From assembly GCA_023525715.1 (NCBI GenBank), contig CM042013.1, positions 83,998,494 through 84,062,493 of the forward strand: a stretch of DNA of 64,000 nt, given 5' to 3'. The stretch's first letter is position 1. Every line of letters starts with the position of its first letter. The stretch is from Cichorium intybus. Lineage: Eukaryota > Streptophyta > Magnoliopsida > Asterales > Asteraceae. The translations under genes and the position numbers were made by a program. Shown piece after piece: positions 39,899 through 51,960 of the stretch. The notes beneath the pieces were generated by a model. The model was not told where the DNA came from, did not search any database, and saw only the letters and a program-made list of their open reading frames with translations.

Positions 39899-40095
39899 TT
39901 TTTATATTGTTTAATTGTTTAAAAATCAAAATACATATTAAATGTCTTATTTTATTTGTTTATTAATATATATATTTTTATTTCGTAATTGGAACTTGCA
40001 GCCTTTAATTCTTTTAACATATTTTACCGAAAATATTGCGTTGCTATAATCTTTTTAAGAACTTTAAATTCTAAAATCACTTATGTTCATTCAAA
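39899..40095. other. Intergenic DNA between PGIP and the candidate Helitron
   Basis: AT-rich, no feature recognised. Confidence 0.5.
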
Positions 40096-40122
40096 CTAGC
40101 AAAAGCCCCGTGCTTTGCACGG
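40096..40122 (-). terminator. Helitron 3' terminal hairpin and CTAG end
   Basis: Six-base-pair stem CCGTGC/GCACGG with a 3-nt loop, eight bases from the terminal CTAG. In Helitrons this hairpin is thought to end rolling-circle strand transfer. Confidence 0.75.
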
Positions 40123-40154
40123 TTTTTTTTTGGCGTTTGGGGTTTTTTTTGTTA

Positions 40155-41405
40155 TTAATGAAAGTAGAATGCTATAATACAAAAATAAATGAAGGTATGT
40201 TGCTATTTAAACAACAAATTACCTGTAACCTGAAGACTATGGGCTATAAAACTTATATTTGGCCTTTAACTCTAGCATTTTCTCCCCACATACCGTCCAT
40301 TCTTATAGCCTACAATCAAAATAAAATTTTGATTAAATAAATGCGGCTATTTTTTTTTCTTTAAATAGGTTTCATTTTCAATTTTTTTAATTGTATGAAT
40401 TTAAAGAAACGTTTAGCAATTCAATAGGGGCATAGAGCTTTTGTCGTTGGTATCTATTTTGTAAAAGCATTTAAACTCCTTTCATCATTACCTATATCAA
40501 AAACAATTGTAAACCTTTCCGCAAGAAATATATATGTTTAAAACCTGATGATATAATTACCTGTTTCTGTGAGCAATTAGTGCCATAAGCATAACACATG
40601 AAAGATTTATAATTTTTTTATAGAGTTAATTTTGTGATTAATGAAAGGGTTAAATGCATGATATAGCAACGTCGAAATTCTTCAGAAAACTACCAAATGA
40701 AAGTTGGATGCTATAATAGACATTTAACAGAAAGTGAGTTGAATGAAAGAAAAGAAGTAAATGCAAAAAAAAAAAAAAAAAAACAGTAGCAATGTCATAA
40801 TTGGGTTAGACATACTTTTCAAAGCACAAAAACAAAAATGAAAGTGCAATAATGTAAGATAAAGAAACAAAAGTCGGATGCTAAAAAAATCAAAGTACAT
40901 TCCTATTTATGGAAATTAACGGGACAGATCCAACCATCCACACCCCAATCATCATTGGTGGTTATTCGGGAGTTCTGAATGGTAAACCCTACAGACGATT
41001 ATCATGCATTGTTCTTTCTTATTTGCAACCAACATTGACAAAAAATTCATCATCTTTATTTTGAGAGATGACATGTAAAAAAATCAAAACTTGTTACTTT
41101 GAAATAAAATCGACCCTAAAAAATGTAAAGATGATATCTCAAAACATCAAAGAATATTAGTACATGTTGCAACTCTACCGGTTCCACCATAGCCCACAAT
41201 TAGAAACTTGAAAATTGGGAAATCAACAGTTTCTGATTCGGCAAGGCCTACAGCACAAACCCCCTGGAGATTGTTTCTCATAAAACCACATCACGAAAAT
41301 AAATAATAAACATTTAAATGAAACTAAGTTGCTATGAAAACAACTAAATGAAAGTATGTTTCCATAAAAAATAATTAAATGAAAGTAGGATGCTATTATA
41401 GAACA
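40155..41405 (-). repeat. Dispersed 20-25-bp motif in the candidate Helitron
   Basis: Copies related to AATGAAAGTAGGATGCTATA near 40158, 40187, 40692, 40838, 40868, 41315, 41346 and 41379, at irregular spacing and all in the same orientation. Spacing of the last three is about 30 bp. Confidence 0.65.
41174..41247 (-). pseudogene. Captured fragment of a Ran GTPase gene, frameshifted
   Basis: The minus strand reads ALPNQ, then after a one-base deletion TVDFPIFKFLIVGYGGTG. This is the N-terminus and P-loop of plant Ran (nuclear transport GTPase), where the intact family has a VGDGGTGKT P-loop. Here the Asp is Tyr and the P-loop Lys is Arg. Only about 24 codons are present and no further Ran exon is visible. 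Identity across the 18 residues after the frameshift is too high for chance. Confidence 0.8.
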
Positions 41406-41488
41406 ATTTTCAAAAAGTAAATTACATTTTGATCCCTAATTTACTCGTTTTTGCAGTTTTGGTCCCGGTCAAAAAAATACACGAGATT

Positions 41489-41680
41489 TTATTTAAAGAA
41501 AATGGGAATAAAAATGTAGGAAAAATAATTTACCTCACCATTAGAAACAATGGCTTGTGTATTCAGAGTTGCTAAACTTGCACAAGATGTAGGGGTTATG
41601 TTTTCTATTTCAAGTTCATCTTCTGTATCCCAATCCGATATTTTCATAATCATCACCAGAAGTATTTCCAGCCTATACAT
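41489..41680 (-). other. Unidentified exon-like fragment in the Helitron
   Basis: Minus-strand reading frame with DWDTEDELEIENITPTS, ending at a GTAAAT donor-like site near 41532. It has codon structure but no recognised family. A second exon-like piece at 42796-42847 (acceptor CAG, donor GTATGT) reads IGSAVGGVSSAFYRFN; I cannot assign it with confidence. Confidence 0.35.
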
Positions 41681-41910
41681 GTAAAAGAAAAATGCTTAAT
41701 TGCAAGGAATCGCAATGTGTTTGTCTGAAAATTTTTATAAACAACAGTCGTTTTTCTAAATTTTTTTATAAACATCAGTAATTTTTCTAAATTTTTTTCT
41801 ATAAATAGCTGTGGGTTTTTACTCAAAACAAAAATAAAGCAATGATTTTTCAGAAAAAAATTAAAAATAACACTAATTTACTGATTTTTATATAAAAAAA
41901 AAGAAACAAT

Positions 41911-42244
41911 AAATTACACTAATCGTCCCTCATGCAAATGTCGAAAGTTACGTTTAGTCCCTATTTTCAAAAATTAGCTTGGACCATCCCTTATATAGTT
42001 AAAAGTTGCATGCTTCGTCCCTGGTAGACATAACGACTCTATTGCCCTTTTTCATTTCCTTTTCATTTGTTTGGTATTTATCCATTTTTTTAAATAATAA
42101 TATTTAGAAATTAGAAAATCTATTGATTCATAAGGGACGAAGCGTACAACTTTTAATGATATAAGGGACGGTCCGAAATAATTTTTGAAAATAGGGACTA
42201 AACGTACTTTTTCACACTTGCACAATGAACAATTCGTGTAATTT
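41911..42244. mobile_element. MITE with inverted repeats of about 110 bp
   Basis: AAATTACAC at the left pairs with GTGTAATTT at the right. The arms share ACGTTTAGTCCCTATTTTCA and a TATA(A/T)AAGTTG...CTTCGTCCCT block in inverted orientation. No ORF. Nested in the candidate Helitron. Confidence 0.8.
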
Positions 42245-43170
42245 ACTAAAAAATAAAACATAGGTTTTTAAATTGACGAAAATGCAGTTGTTTTCCGAAA
42301 TTTCCCCACTTTAAAATGACAAATGATATACTTCTCAAATGAATATATATAACACAAAACAAAATGTTCCACTGCATTTGGTTGAACGCTTTTTATCAAC
42401 GCTTTTTATATGGTTTTCCCTACACACCTAATACTAACTTAATGCCTCATTTGATAGTATTTTCGTTCACATTCTTTAAAAATGATAACATGTAAATTTA
42501 TAAACTTTATTTTCATACGATTTACAAAACTAATTCACTAAAATTTACATATCGACTAATTCAGTTCAATAAAAACACAAATTTGCAGTTCATACGAGTT
42601 TATGACACAAATTGTATGATGACATCCTGTAAAAATATTTATTCCAGCCCATAAAATTTACCAATTTTCAGTAACACCTAAATTTCTTAGCACGCTTTTC
42701 AAAGGGAAAATAATTACATGATACAAAAAAGAACCAATATAATATTTGATCTATCACAATTAAACATAAATTAAAATCAAGAAAAGTAGACATACCTAGA
42801 TTGAATCTGTAGAATGCACTGGATACACCACCAACAGCAGAACCAATCTGAGTTATGAGATGAAATAAAAGATATTTTTAATTTGAAGTGAGAATTGAAG
42901 TTATAGAGTCAAAATGAACATCATAATATAAAAAGGGAGTACCATAGAGAAGCTATCTCTAATATGGGATCCCGCAGTCCAAGCACTAGTTTCCTGCCAT
43001 TGATATAACAGCGTACACACACATACACATACAGATACAAATACACATAGACATAGAAAAAATGATGAAAATTGATAGTTTTTTTAAAGAGCTTACAATT
43101 TCCTAAGTGAGTGGACCTGCATAGTCTCGACATCTCAAATCCGAATCTCCCATTTCAGCTTCACAATCGC

Positions 43171-43172
<2 letters not shown>

Positions 43173-43247
<75 letters not shown>
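43173..43247. repeat. (TA)n microsatellite
   Basis: Uninterrupted TA array of about 75 bp. Confidence 0.95.
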
Positions 43248-43249
<2 letters not shown>

Positions 43250-43358
43250 TTTCTTGCCTCAAAACGATCAAGCCCACTAATATAAATTGTATAAAAAAAT
43301 CCATGACATAATTTATTTAATAAAAAGAAAACATAAAAGTGAAAACTTTATAACTCAC

Positions 43359-45097
43359 TTATCAAATCCATCAACCTCATTGAGTGTACCATCTTTGTTC
43401 ATGACATTAAGTATAGGAAGACCGAGTTTTCTTGCAAGAAGGTAATCATTGTGATCATGTCCAACGCTTATCTTTAAAACACCAGTTCCAAAATCTTTAT
43501 CTACATAATGCCATAAAAATAATTTTTTTATGTTTTTGGAACAGAAATCATTCCATTTTTTTCTTATTACATTAGAAGTAACATTAGTACCTTGTCTGCA
43601 ATAATGGGGACATGGCGACCAAATGTCATTGGTACAATGGTTGACTTTCCAATATATTTAGCATATCTTTCATCCTGTAAGGGTAGTAGTGAATCCATTA
43701 TTAAAAAATGTCTAACATAAAGTAACAAAGAAAATTAAAGAAATACCAAAATGGGTGGCCCCATAATCCCATTTAACAAATTGACAATTTTTTTATCCTT
43801 TTAACAAAATGACCACCTATTTTACAATGGATCAATTGCGAAATTACTTTTTACGGACAAAAGGATGCAAAAAGTTGACAAAAGATTTATGTATTTATTT
43901 TGTCAAAAGGGTAAAAAGGTGGTCAATTTGTTATAAAAGATCAGTTAATTTGGTCATTCTATTTATCCCTAATTAGAATTATAATTTGGTAAACATTTTA
44001 TACGTCGGGATTAACTGCAATAGCTGTATCACCAAATAAAGTTTCTGGTCGTGTGGTTGCTATAGTTAAAAAGTCACTCCTAAATGTAAAAAGAAACAAA
44101 CAGAAAAATGTATTCATGGAAAAAAAAGACTTTATAAAATTGGACATTATTAAATAAAAATAGACACCGATTACCTTGAACCACCAGCAACACGATAGTT
44201 GATGTGATATAAAGTACCAGCTTCTTCAGAATGTTCAACTTCCTAAGAAGGCATGGATGATGTCATGTTAATTTGGAAGCTTTTAGAGATAACCTATTGA
44301 GGTCAATATACCAAGTCAAAAACTGCAGTCTGTAAATTTGGAGACCAGTTGACCATGTAAAAGCCTGTAATAAAAAGGTTGATTGAATCAGTAAGAAATT
44401 TTATTTTAAGAGTTAAATGATCTTTGATAAAGTTTTCATGGCAATTGGTCAAATAAAGAACATCAAAGTGATCCATACGTACCTTGGTAGATAAGCCCTT
44501 TTTCATGAAACTTAATGAAGGCTTCAATAACAGCTCCTGTAAATGATAAAAATGAATGAAACATTATCATAGTTTCTCAGATTATTAGGGTTACAATTTA
44601 ATAGAAAAATTCATCTTACGACTTAGTTGTTCATCAAGTGTAAAATGTTCTCGAGTCCAATCACAAGAAGCACCAAGTCGCCTTATTTAATTTGTAATTG
44701 TTCCTCCATATCTTTAGATAAATCCGAAATACATCATTACATTATTGGTGCACATTAGAAAAGTTTATCCACTGTGGGCTAAAGTGCACCTACTTTGAAT
44801 GTTGATGATTAAAATGAATGAAAACAAAGAGACATAGTTTTCTTTCCATTCCCAAACTCGCTTTGTGAACTCCTCTCTACCCAAGTCAACCTTCTTTATC
44901 CCTTCAATGCCAACATTCTTTCCAAAACCAACTGAAAATAATGTTTTTTAAGGTAATATAATCATGTTTATGGTAAACATAAATCCTTTTGTAGATAAAT
45001 TAAAAAGTCAAACCTGAGTTGCAATGCCAGCATGGTCAGTCCCAGGGAGCGAGGGTGTGGGCCTGCCCTTCATCCGGTTGTATCTAATCATAATATC
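43359..45097 (-). pseudogene. Captured fragment of valyl-tRNA synthetase with introns
   Basis: Nine successive exons are readable on the minus strand in the right order. 45014-45097: DIMIRYNRMKGRPTPSLPGTDHAG. 44842-44931: VDLGREEFTKRVWEW, with a one-base deletion. 44620-44710: LGASCDWTREHFTLDEQLS, with a TAA at 44687. 44483-44536: IEAFIKFHEKGLIYQ. 44312-44364: YMVNWSPNLQTAV. 44175-44242: EEAGTLYHINYRVAGG. 44004-44079: TIATTRPETLFGD. 43591-43674: DERYAKYIGK...GRHVPIIADK. 43359-43506: DFGTGVLKIS...GHDHNDYLLARKLG. Most have GT-AG borders; the last lacks a good acceptor. The fragment spans part of the class I catalytic domain and the editing domain (TTRPET, GHDHNDY) but lacks the HIGH motif, KMSKS and the anticodon-binding end. 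Introns show it was captured from genomic DNA, not mRNA. Confidence 0.9.
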
Positions 45098-46880
45098 CTG
45101 GAACACAATTTCAGATTTAAATGGTTTATTTACACGTTGTATGATGGTTTAGGAATATGAGTAAGAAATTGTACAGTGTTTTTATGTCAAGGAAAGGTAA
45201 ATCTATGTTCTAAGTAAGCATTTACCCAACCTCAAGTGTCACAAACATTGTCAAAACTAAAAAGGTAAATAACCAACAAATAGGCATGAACAAAATCACC
45301 CGATTTCAACAATCTAGCAAACACTCTGCAATTGAGAGAACCGTCTATTCATGTACAATATCTACACCAGAAGGTACAAGTGTGGCAAGTCCAGAACACA
45401 TAATTATTAACCTTACAAAGCCACAATCAAATCAGTTAGTGTTCAAACATTATCCCCTTACTATTGTCCTACAAATTTAAGCTAAATTGAACAAATTTCC
45501 CTAATTTAGAAAACCCTATCAATGTTGCAGTGATGACATCAATGAAATATGCTAAACGTAATCATAAAAGAGGGATCGACGGGTGAAGAAAGATGGAGAA
45601 GGTTATGCGTACCAATTTCTAACGAATGTGATTCAATTCAGTGCTCTATGGCTCATATGCCAACAATAGCATCGGTCGTAGTGGCGGGGATAAAAAGTTG
45701 CAGATAATTTTGACGACAATTGCAGTACTCTCGAACCAGGCGTTGTGCCACGGAATCGTGAGTCCTGGCTTCCGAGCCAGCTCTTCAGTTGTGAGTCTTG
45801 GGTTCCGACGAAGATTACAGGGACGAAGAAAGGAGGAAATTGGAAATTCGCTTTGGTTGTTCCGGATTGAAAAAGAGGACCACCTCGTTAAACTCACTTC
45901 TATGAGCTTTACGAGAAATAGTTATATAAGCATGTCAGCAAACTTGGAGAGTTTAGAATACGCAAAAATGTCAATTGAAGATTGAGTAATTTTTGGTAGA
46001 TCAGAAACCCTAACCTGAACTGCAATTGATGTAAAAAAGGAACTGCATATTTCCTAATAAACCTCATAAACCGGTTCGCGAATCGGAAGGTTTAGAGCAT
46101 CAGACAACGACGAGACACTCTTCCGAGGACCACCGTTGTCCACCTTCTCTGAAATATGGAACACACAAAATCGACGAAGCGGTGGAGCGGATGAGACCAA
46201 GAGACATGATTCCTAAGGTTAAACCGGATTCCGCTGCTCCTCCGCCGCCCAATCACCAGCATCTACGTATCCCCACCATCGTTGAGAAATACCCTAGCGT
46301 AATATACATGGGGTTTATGCGATTGTGACAAAAAAACTTAAAGGATAATGCGAATATCAGGTGGATTGGTTGGATCAATGATGGGTCGGCGGTGGGCAGT
46401 GTCGAGTTACAGAGAAACGAAAAGGGGAAACCAAACGGCGGGAGGAGCAGTCGGCTAAAGGCGTAACTGACAGGACTGAATCGTCTTCTATCCCGCTATC
46501 TCTCTCTAATTTCTGGAAATCACAACCCTCAAAGCCAAAATCAAGCCCTGATAGCTTTCTCCTTATCTCGATTTTTTGCTTCCATGCTGAAACTAACGAA
46601 CACGCACACACAAGCGGTGGTGGCGACGTGCTCCGCTTCCTTAAAATCCAAAGAGACGGGTATTCACCACAGAGGTGCAGCAAGGCACGCAACCGGGAGA
46701 GAGGGAAAAGAAAACGGTGAAGATCGATGGAGCGGTGGGGATGGTAGCAAATGGTTGACATAAAATCGAAAAGATGAACAATCGAGAGAAGATCCGCGTA
46801 CCGGATCCGATAACCCGCGTGACAACCCGAAAAAAAAAGTCGATGTCACGTTCCAAACAATTACGGTTTTAATATATAGA
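45098..46880 (-). other. 5' part of the candidate Helitron
   Basis: GC-richer than its surroundings and open for long stretches on both strands (minus 46375-46761, plus 45641-45985), but no protein family is recognisable. It may hold promoter or 5' UTR parts of captured genes. Confidence 0.35.
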
Positions 46881-48057
<1,177 letters not shown>

Positions 48058-48368
48058 AACACCCAAATTTCAAAATTTCTAAAATTCATTTATTATCAAG
48101 GTTTGGATGAAATATTTATTCCAAAAAGTAAAACTGTTCAACATATTACTTAAACCAACAGCGGAAACATTTGAAAATACTAATATAGTTCATTAAAATA
48201 AATCTCTTGTATGCGATGCGCTGCCGTCAATCCTTGCCCTTCCCTTTGTCATTTGAAATACCTGAAAAGTTACAAAATCAACGGGTAAGCTTAAAGCTTA
48301 GTGAGTCCTCAAATTACCATACATGCCCACACATTAAACAACCCGTCCTCGAGAACGACCCAACCCTA

Positions 48369-48531
48369 CCTGCCATACAACAGCTACGGGCGTCCATCAT
48401 ACAACAGCTATGGACACGGGGCGGTTCTACCCATCATACAACAGCTATGGGTTCCCGGTTATGGCCCAGCCCATCATACAACAGCTATGGGACAAGGCAA
48501 TAGTCCAACTCGCCATAGAACAGCTACGAGT
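48369..48531. repeat. Array of five hairpins with a conserved loop (LTR A)
   Basis: Each copy has the core CATACAACAGCTA (one copy has CATAGAACAGCTA) flanked by complementary arms that differ from copy to copy: CCTG/CGGG (48369-48390), GTCCAT/ATGGAC (48392-48415), ACCCAT/ATGGGT (48429-48452), CCCAT/ATGGG (48470-48491) and ACTCG/CGAGT (48508-48531). Lies in the transcribed R/U5 part of the LTR. Confidence 0.85.
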
Positions 48532-49385
48532 GAACCCGCATCAGTACTGAGCCCAACCACAAATAATCACAGATATAGAACAAATCATATAACTGTACAA
48601 ACACACAAGATGCCTAACATGCAACATCATACAGTAAGGTGAGGATACTCACCTGATTCGAAACCGCACAAATATACTTCAATATCCCCACTTAGCTCGT
48701 CCCCACACCTATCTCCCACATACACAACATGTCAAGCACTGACTAAACTTCTATAGACTTGCCTAAAGATCAGTCCCCACGTTTGGTAACCAACACTGGT
48801 CGAAACTAAGCTTTTGGGTCAAACAGCCGCTCGCCGCAGCATGGCTTCTTACCCTACGTGTCGCGGCTATCTCTGCATAGCTACGAGGCTTAGCTGAACC
48901 CGCACCGCTGACATAGCCTGTCCACACCACGAACTCGTATTAATCCAAAGTCTTCTAAGCCCTAAATCAGTTCAGTCATCGGCTAAGGTTTCACTCCATA
49001 CCCTTCCTAGGATCAGAAACTACTCTAAGATCACTTCCTTATGGTTATGCAAGTCCATGCATGTCCTTGGTCAAAATCCCAAGTGTTACAAGTCATCTAA
49101 GACTACTAACCAATGGATAACACCTTAATACGAGATAAAATGAAATATCAGAAGGTAGATCCTCTTACCTTGCTTCTGGAGAACAGAGGAATGCACCCGA
49201 TCGACTACAAGCCTTTCCTCACGTTGTATCTCTTCCTTCAAACCCTCAAAGCCTCGAAACCAAAGAGCCTCTGCTGAAACCAGTCGACTCCACTCTAGAA
49301 ATTTCCCAAAAACACGAACCCTAGGGCTGGGACCCTTTATATAGGCGTTTAAATCCGAATTAGGGTTTTTCACATTAGCGGCGCA

Positions 49386-49417
49386 CCGCGCCGCGGTTTC
49401 TTCCGAACCGCGTCGTG
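49386..49417 (-). promoter_or_regulatory. Paired CGCG palindromes upstream of the TATA box (LTR A)
   Basis: CCGCGCCGCGG (49386-49396) and CGCGTCGTG (49409-49417), 12-nt spacer, centres 22 bp apart, about 40 bp upstream of the TATA box on the minus strand. Confidence 0.6.
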
Positions 49418-49503
49418 CGTACAAGTCCTTCGCAATTCCAGATTCTTCCTAAAGCCGCACCCCGGATTAGTCCGGGCCACGCCTCAGCGGAACGGGTCTT
49501 ACA

Positions 49504-49792
49504 ATTCTCCCCCACTTAATTGGATTTCGTCCCCAGTTCCCAAGTCCACTCGGACCCTTTACGATGTTGCTACTGTACCTTAACTAATCCTATCGTTTTA
49601 TTTCATAAAGTCTTTATTTTCCTTTCAATGATGGCAATCGGTCGCTCCACATAATTTAGGCGTTCATCTAGTTGAATATCTTCCAAAGGCACAATTGTAG
49701 TCTCCTCGGTAATACACTTCCTGAGTTGCGAAACATGGAACGTGTCGTGAATCTGACTAAGCTGCTCGGGCAGCTCCAACCGATAAGCTACC
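49504..49792 (-). pseudogene. C-terminal pol fragment of the LTR A element
   Basis: Minus-strand remnant of the integrase C-terminal region (VAYRLELPEQLSQIHDTFH, IQLDERLNYVERPIAIIERK), matching the same part of the pol at 60969-62273. About 55-60 bp near the polypurine tract, including the chromodomain end, are deleted. It is cut at 49792 by insertion of the next element (LTR B) inside the AYRL codons. Confidence 0.88.
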
Positions 49793-50275
49793 TGTAACAC
49801 CCCAAATTTCAAAATTTCAAAAATTCATTTATTATCAAGGTTTCAAATAAAATATTTATTCTAAAAGTAAAACTGTTCAACATATTACTCAAATCAACAG
49901 CGGAAACATTTGCAAATACTAATATAGTTCATTAAAATAATTCTCTTGTATGCGATGTACCGCCGTCACGCCTTGCCCTTCCCTTTGTCCTTTGAAATAC
50001 CTGAAATGTTATAAAACAACGGGTAAGCTTAAAGCTTAGTGAGTCCACAAGTTACCATACATGCCCACACATTAAACAGCCCGTCCTCGAGAACGACCCG
50101 ACCCTACCCGCCATACAACAGCTACGGGCGTCCATCATACAACAACTATGGACACGGGAAGGTTCTACCCATCATACAACAGCTATGGGTTCCCGGTTAT
50201 GGCCCAGCCCATCATACAATAGCTATGGGACAAGGAAATAGTCCAACTCGCCATACAACAGCTACGAGGGGACAC
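49793..50275 (-). repeat. Ty3/gypsy LTR B, left part (continues at 60007)
   Basis: Starts TGTAACACCCC and follows LTR A base by base, then is interrupted by the young Athila element. Together the two parts give about 1.45 kb, the same length as LTR A. Confidence 0.92.
50107..50268. repeat. Array of five hairpins with a conserved loop (LTR B)
   Basis: Stems CCCG/CGGG (50107-50128), GTCCAT/ATGGAC (50130-50153), ACCCAT/ATGGGT (50167-50190), CCCAT/ATGGG (50208-50229) and CTCG/CGAG (50247-50268). Two loops carry one change each (ACAACAACT, ACAATAGCT), so loops have mutated while stems remain paired. Confidence 0.85.
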
Positions 50276-51918
50276 TGTTAGGTGTATTTCTAAGCATGTT
50301 TTCATGCCTTTTTATCCTTGTTTTACCTTGCATTTCATTCTCATTATTGCATATTTTCATATTTTTCTGGATTTCAAGAATAGCAACCTACTTTCACACT
50401 TTGTGGTTGTTTTCAGGTGTTTTTGAGGATTGAATCTTGCATTGGATGACATTGGGAAGCTACACAAGAAATTTCAGAAGAAACGGAGCTCAAACGAAGA
50501 AGTTACAAAAAATGAAAATCATCCCGAAGACAGAATGTTACACGACCGTGTAACTTTTGCCCTATAAGTTACACGGCCGTGTAACTCTGCTATGCCACGT
50601 GGATGCCATGTCAGCTCAGGGTAGGGTCCAGGACTTTTTGCAGGATTACACGACCGTGTAATCTTGGCCCAAGAAGTTACACGGCCGTGTAACTCTTCCT
50701 GGTGACCAGATCTACTTTTTAGCCCACTTTGAGTTGTTTATTCACTCTTGTGCTGTCATTCCCATGCTACACGACCAGATCCAGATCCAACCTGATTTTG
50801 AGGCCATGTGATGAAGATAATGGGTGTTGGAATGATGATGTTTGCCATTGTCCATTTTACCATTTTGCCCTTGGTGTGTTAGTATAAATAGATGTGTCTA
50901 GTTAGCCTTAGAATCATCTCTTATTCCATTAACTTCTGAATACTCTCTAGATACATTGAGTTTGTGTTTGTGTGCTACTTCAAGTGTGGATTATCTTCAT
51001 TTTGTAAGTTTATTTCTCTTTTACTAGTCATGAGTGGCTAGTAACTTTATTTTCTGGTTTTGTATTAAGGATTATGATTGTGATTTAATATAAAGTTTGA
51101 TGTTTGATTTTATATCTTTCTAGTGATATGATTTTGAGGCTTAACAAACGTTTGGTTTTATTTATTTCATATTGGTCATTTGATCTCAAATATAAATCAA
51201 TCTAGTCATACAAATTATGAAATCCGTAATTGTTTTATAAAATGTTATTTGTGACAATCATCTTTAATTGGTGAAAATCATATCACATGTTTTGACGCTC
51301 CAACGCTTGTTTAGGAGTATTGAACATTCTTGGGAACATTCACATAAAACATAATGCAATCTTTCATTCAAATTCTACGATGGTGTATGTACGAGCTTTC
51401 GTCATACACTTGACTAATCTAGATTTGATTAGTAAGATTAGTCTTAGTTAACGAGCTTCTCTTGACTAAGGTACATTAGGTGAATGGTGTATGTGCGAGC
51501 TTTCGGCATACACAAAGTACCAACTTAGAAAGATTAAAGTTATAAACATCATTCTTATTGTTATTTCCAATCATATGACTCAAAATACAAAACCAGAATT
51601 TGTCCCCAAATTATAAAATACAAAAGCAATCATTCTATATATTTTGTCCCAAGTTACTTGTTCTCGACCTTTACATTATTGTTGTCCAATTATTCATCAA
51701 AATCCCCCTTTTTGGTTACTCTCTTTACAAGTTTGACTTCCGTGAAATCAAGGCATAATTCATTAGACCATCGCTCCCTGTGGATCGACCCTACTTGCCA
51801 TTTATACTACATAGTTAGTATTTATAACAAGTAGTGTAATCACGAAATATTGGTAATTAATAAATCATTTTAAAACCATATTTCAACTCTTTTATTTTGT
51901 TGGTTACGACATTCAACA
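50276..51918 (+). repeat. 5' LTR of the young Athila element
   Basis: Starts TGTTAGGTG and ends TTCAACA. TATA box TATAAATA at 50883-50890, so U3 is about 600 bp. The palindrome pairs lie in U3. Confidence 0.95.
50537..50693 (+). promoter_or_regulatory. Two pairs of 18-20-bp palindromes in U3
   Basis: Pair 1: GTTACACGACCGTGTAAC (50537-50554) and GTTACACGGCCGTGTAAC (50568-50585). Pair 2: GATTACACGACCGTGTAATC (50644-50663) and GTTACACGGCCGTGTAAC (50676-50693). Centres are exactly 31 bp apart in both pairs. The first member of each pair has AC in the centre and the second GC. Repeated at 58625-58781 in the 3' LTR. Confidence 0.85.
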
Positions 51919-51921
51919 AAT

Positions 51922-51939
51922 TGGCGCCGTTGCCGGGGA
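51922..51939 (+). other. Primer-binding site (tRNA-Asp)
   Basis: TGGCGCCGTTGCCGGGGA, three bases after the LTR; exact complement of the 3' end of plant tRNA-Asp. Confidence 0.95.
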
Positions 51940-51960
51940 GCACGGTATTACTAATATTTT

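Larger units (their letters stand above)
40096..46880 (-). mobile_element. Candidate non-autonomous Helitron with captured gene fragments
   Basis: Read on the minus strand, the 3' end shows hairpin CCGTGC-AAA-GCACGG (40108-40122), eight bases, then CTAG (40096-40099) followed by T, the Helitron 3' signature. The best 5' end is TCTATATATTAAAAC (46880-46866). The base before it is T, not the usual A, so this end is less sure. No Rep/helicase gene. Inside, fragments of at least two host genes (Ran GTPase, valyl-tRNA synthetase) keep introns and lie in the element's own orientation, as is typical of Helitron capture. The left third carries about eight copies of an ATGAAAGTAGGATGCTATAA-like motif. 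Confidence 0.65.

Noticed and set aside
43740..43970. Possible small inverted-repeat element in a ValRS intron
   Set aside because: Arms match only partly (ATGACCACC / GGTGGTCA region) and no ends or duplication can be defined.
46190..46330. Plus-strand frame with MRPRDMIPKVKPDSAAPPPP
   Set aside because: Short, opposite to the captured genes' orientation and not matched to any family I know; left unannotated.
48369..50268. CRISPR-like spaced repeats
   Set aside because: Plant retrotransposon LTR context; spacing and lengths vary and there are no spacer-like unique sequences or cas genes.
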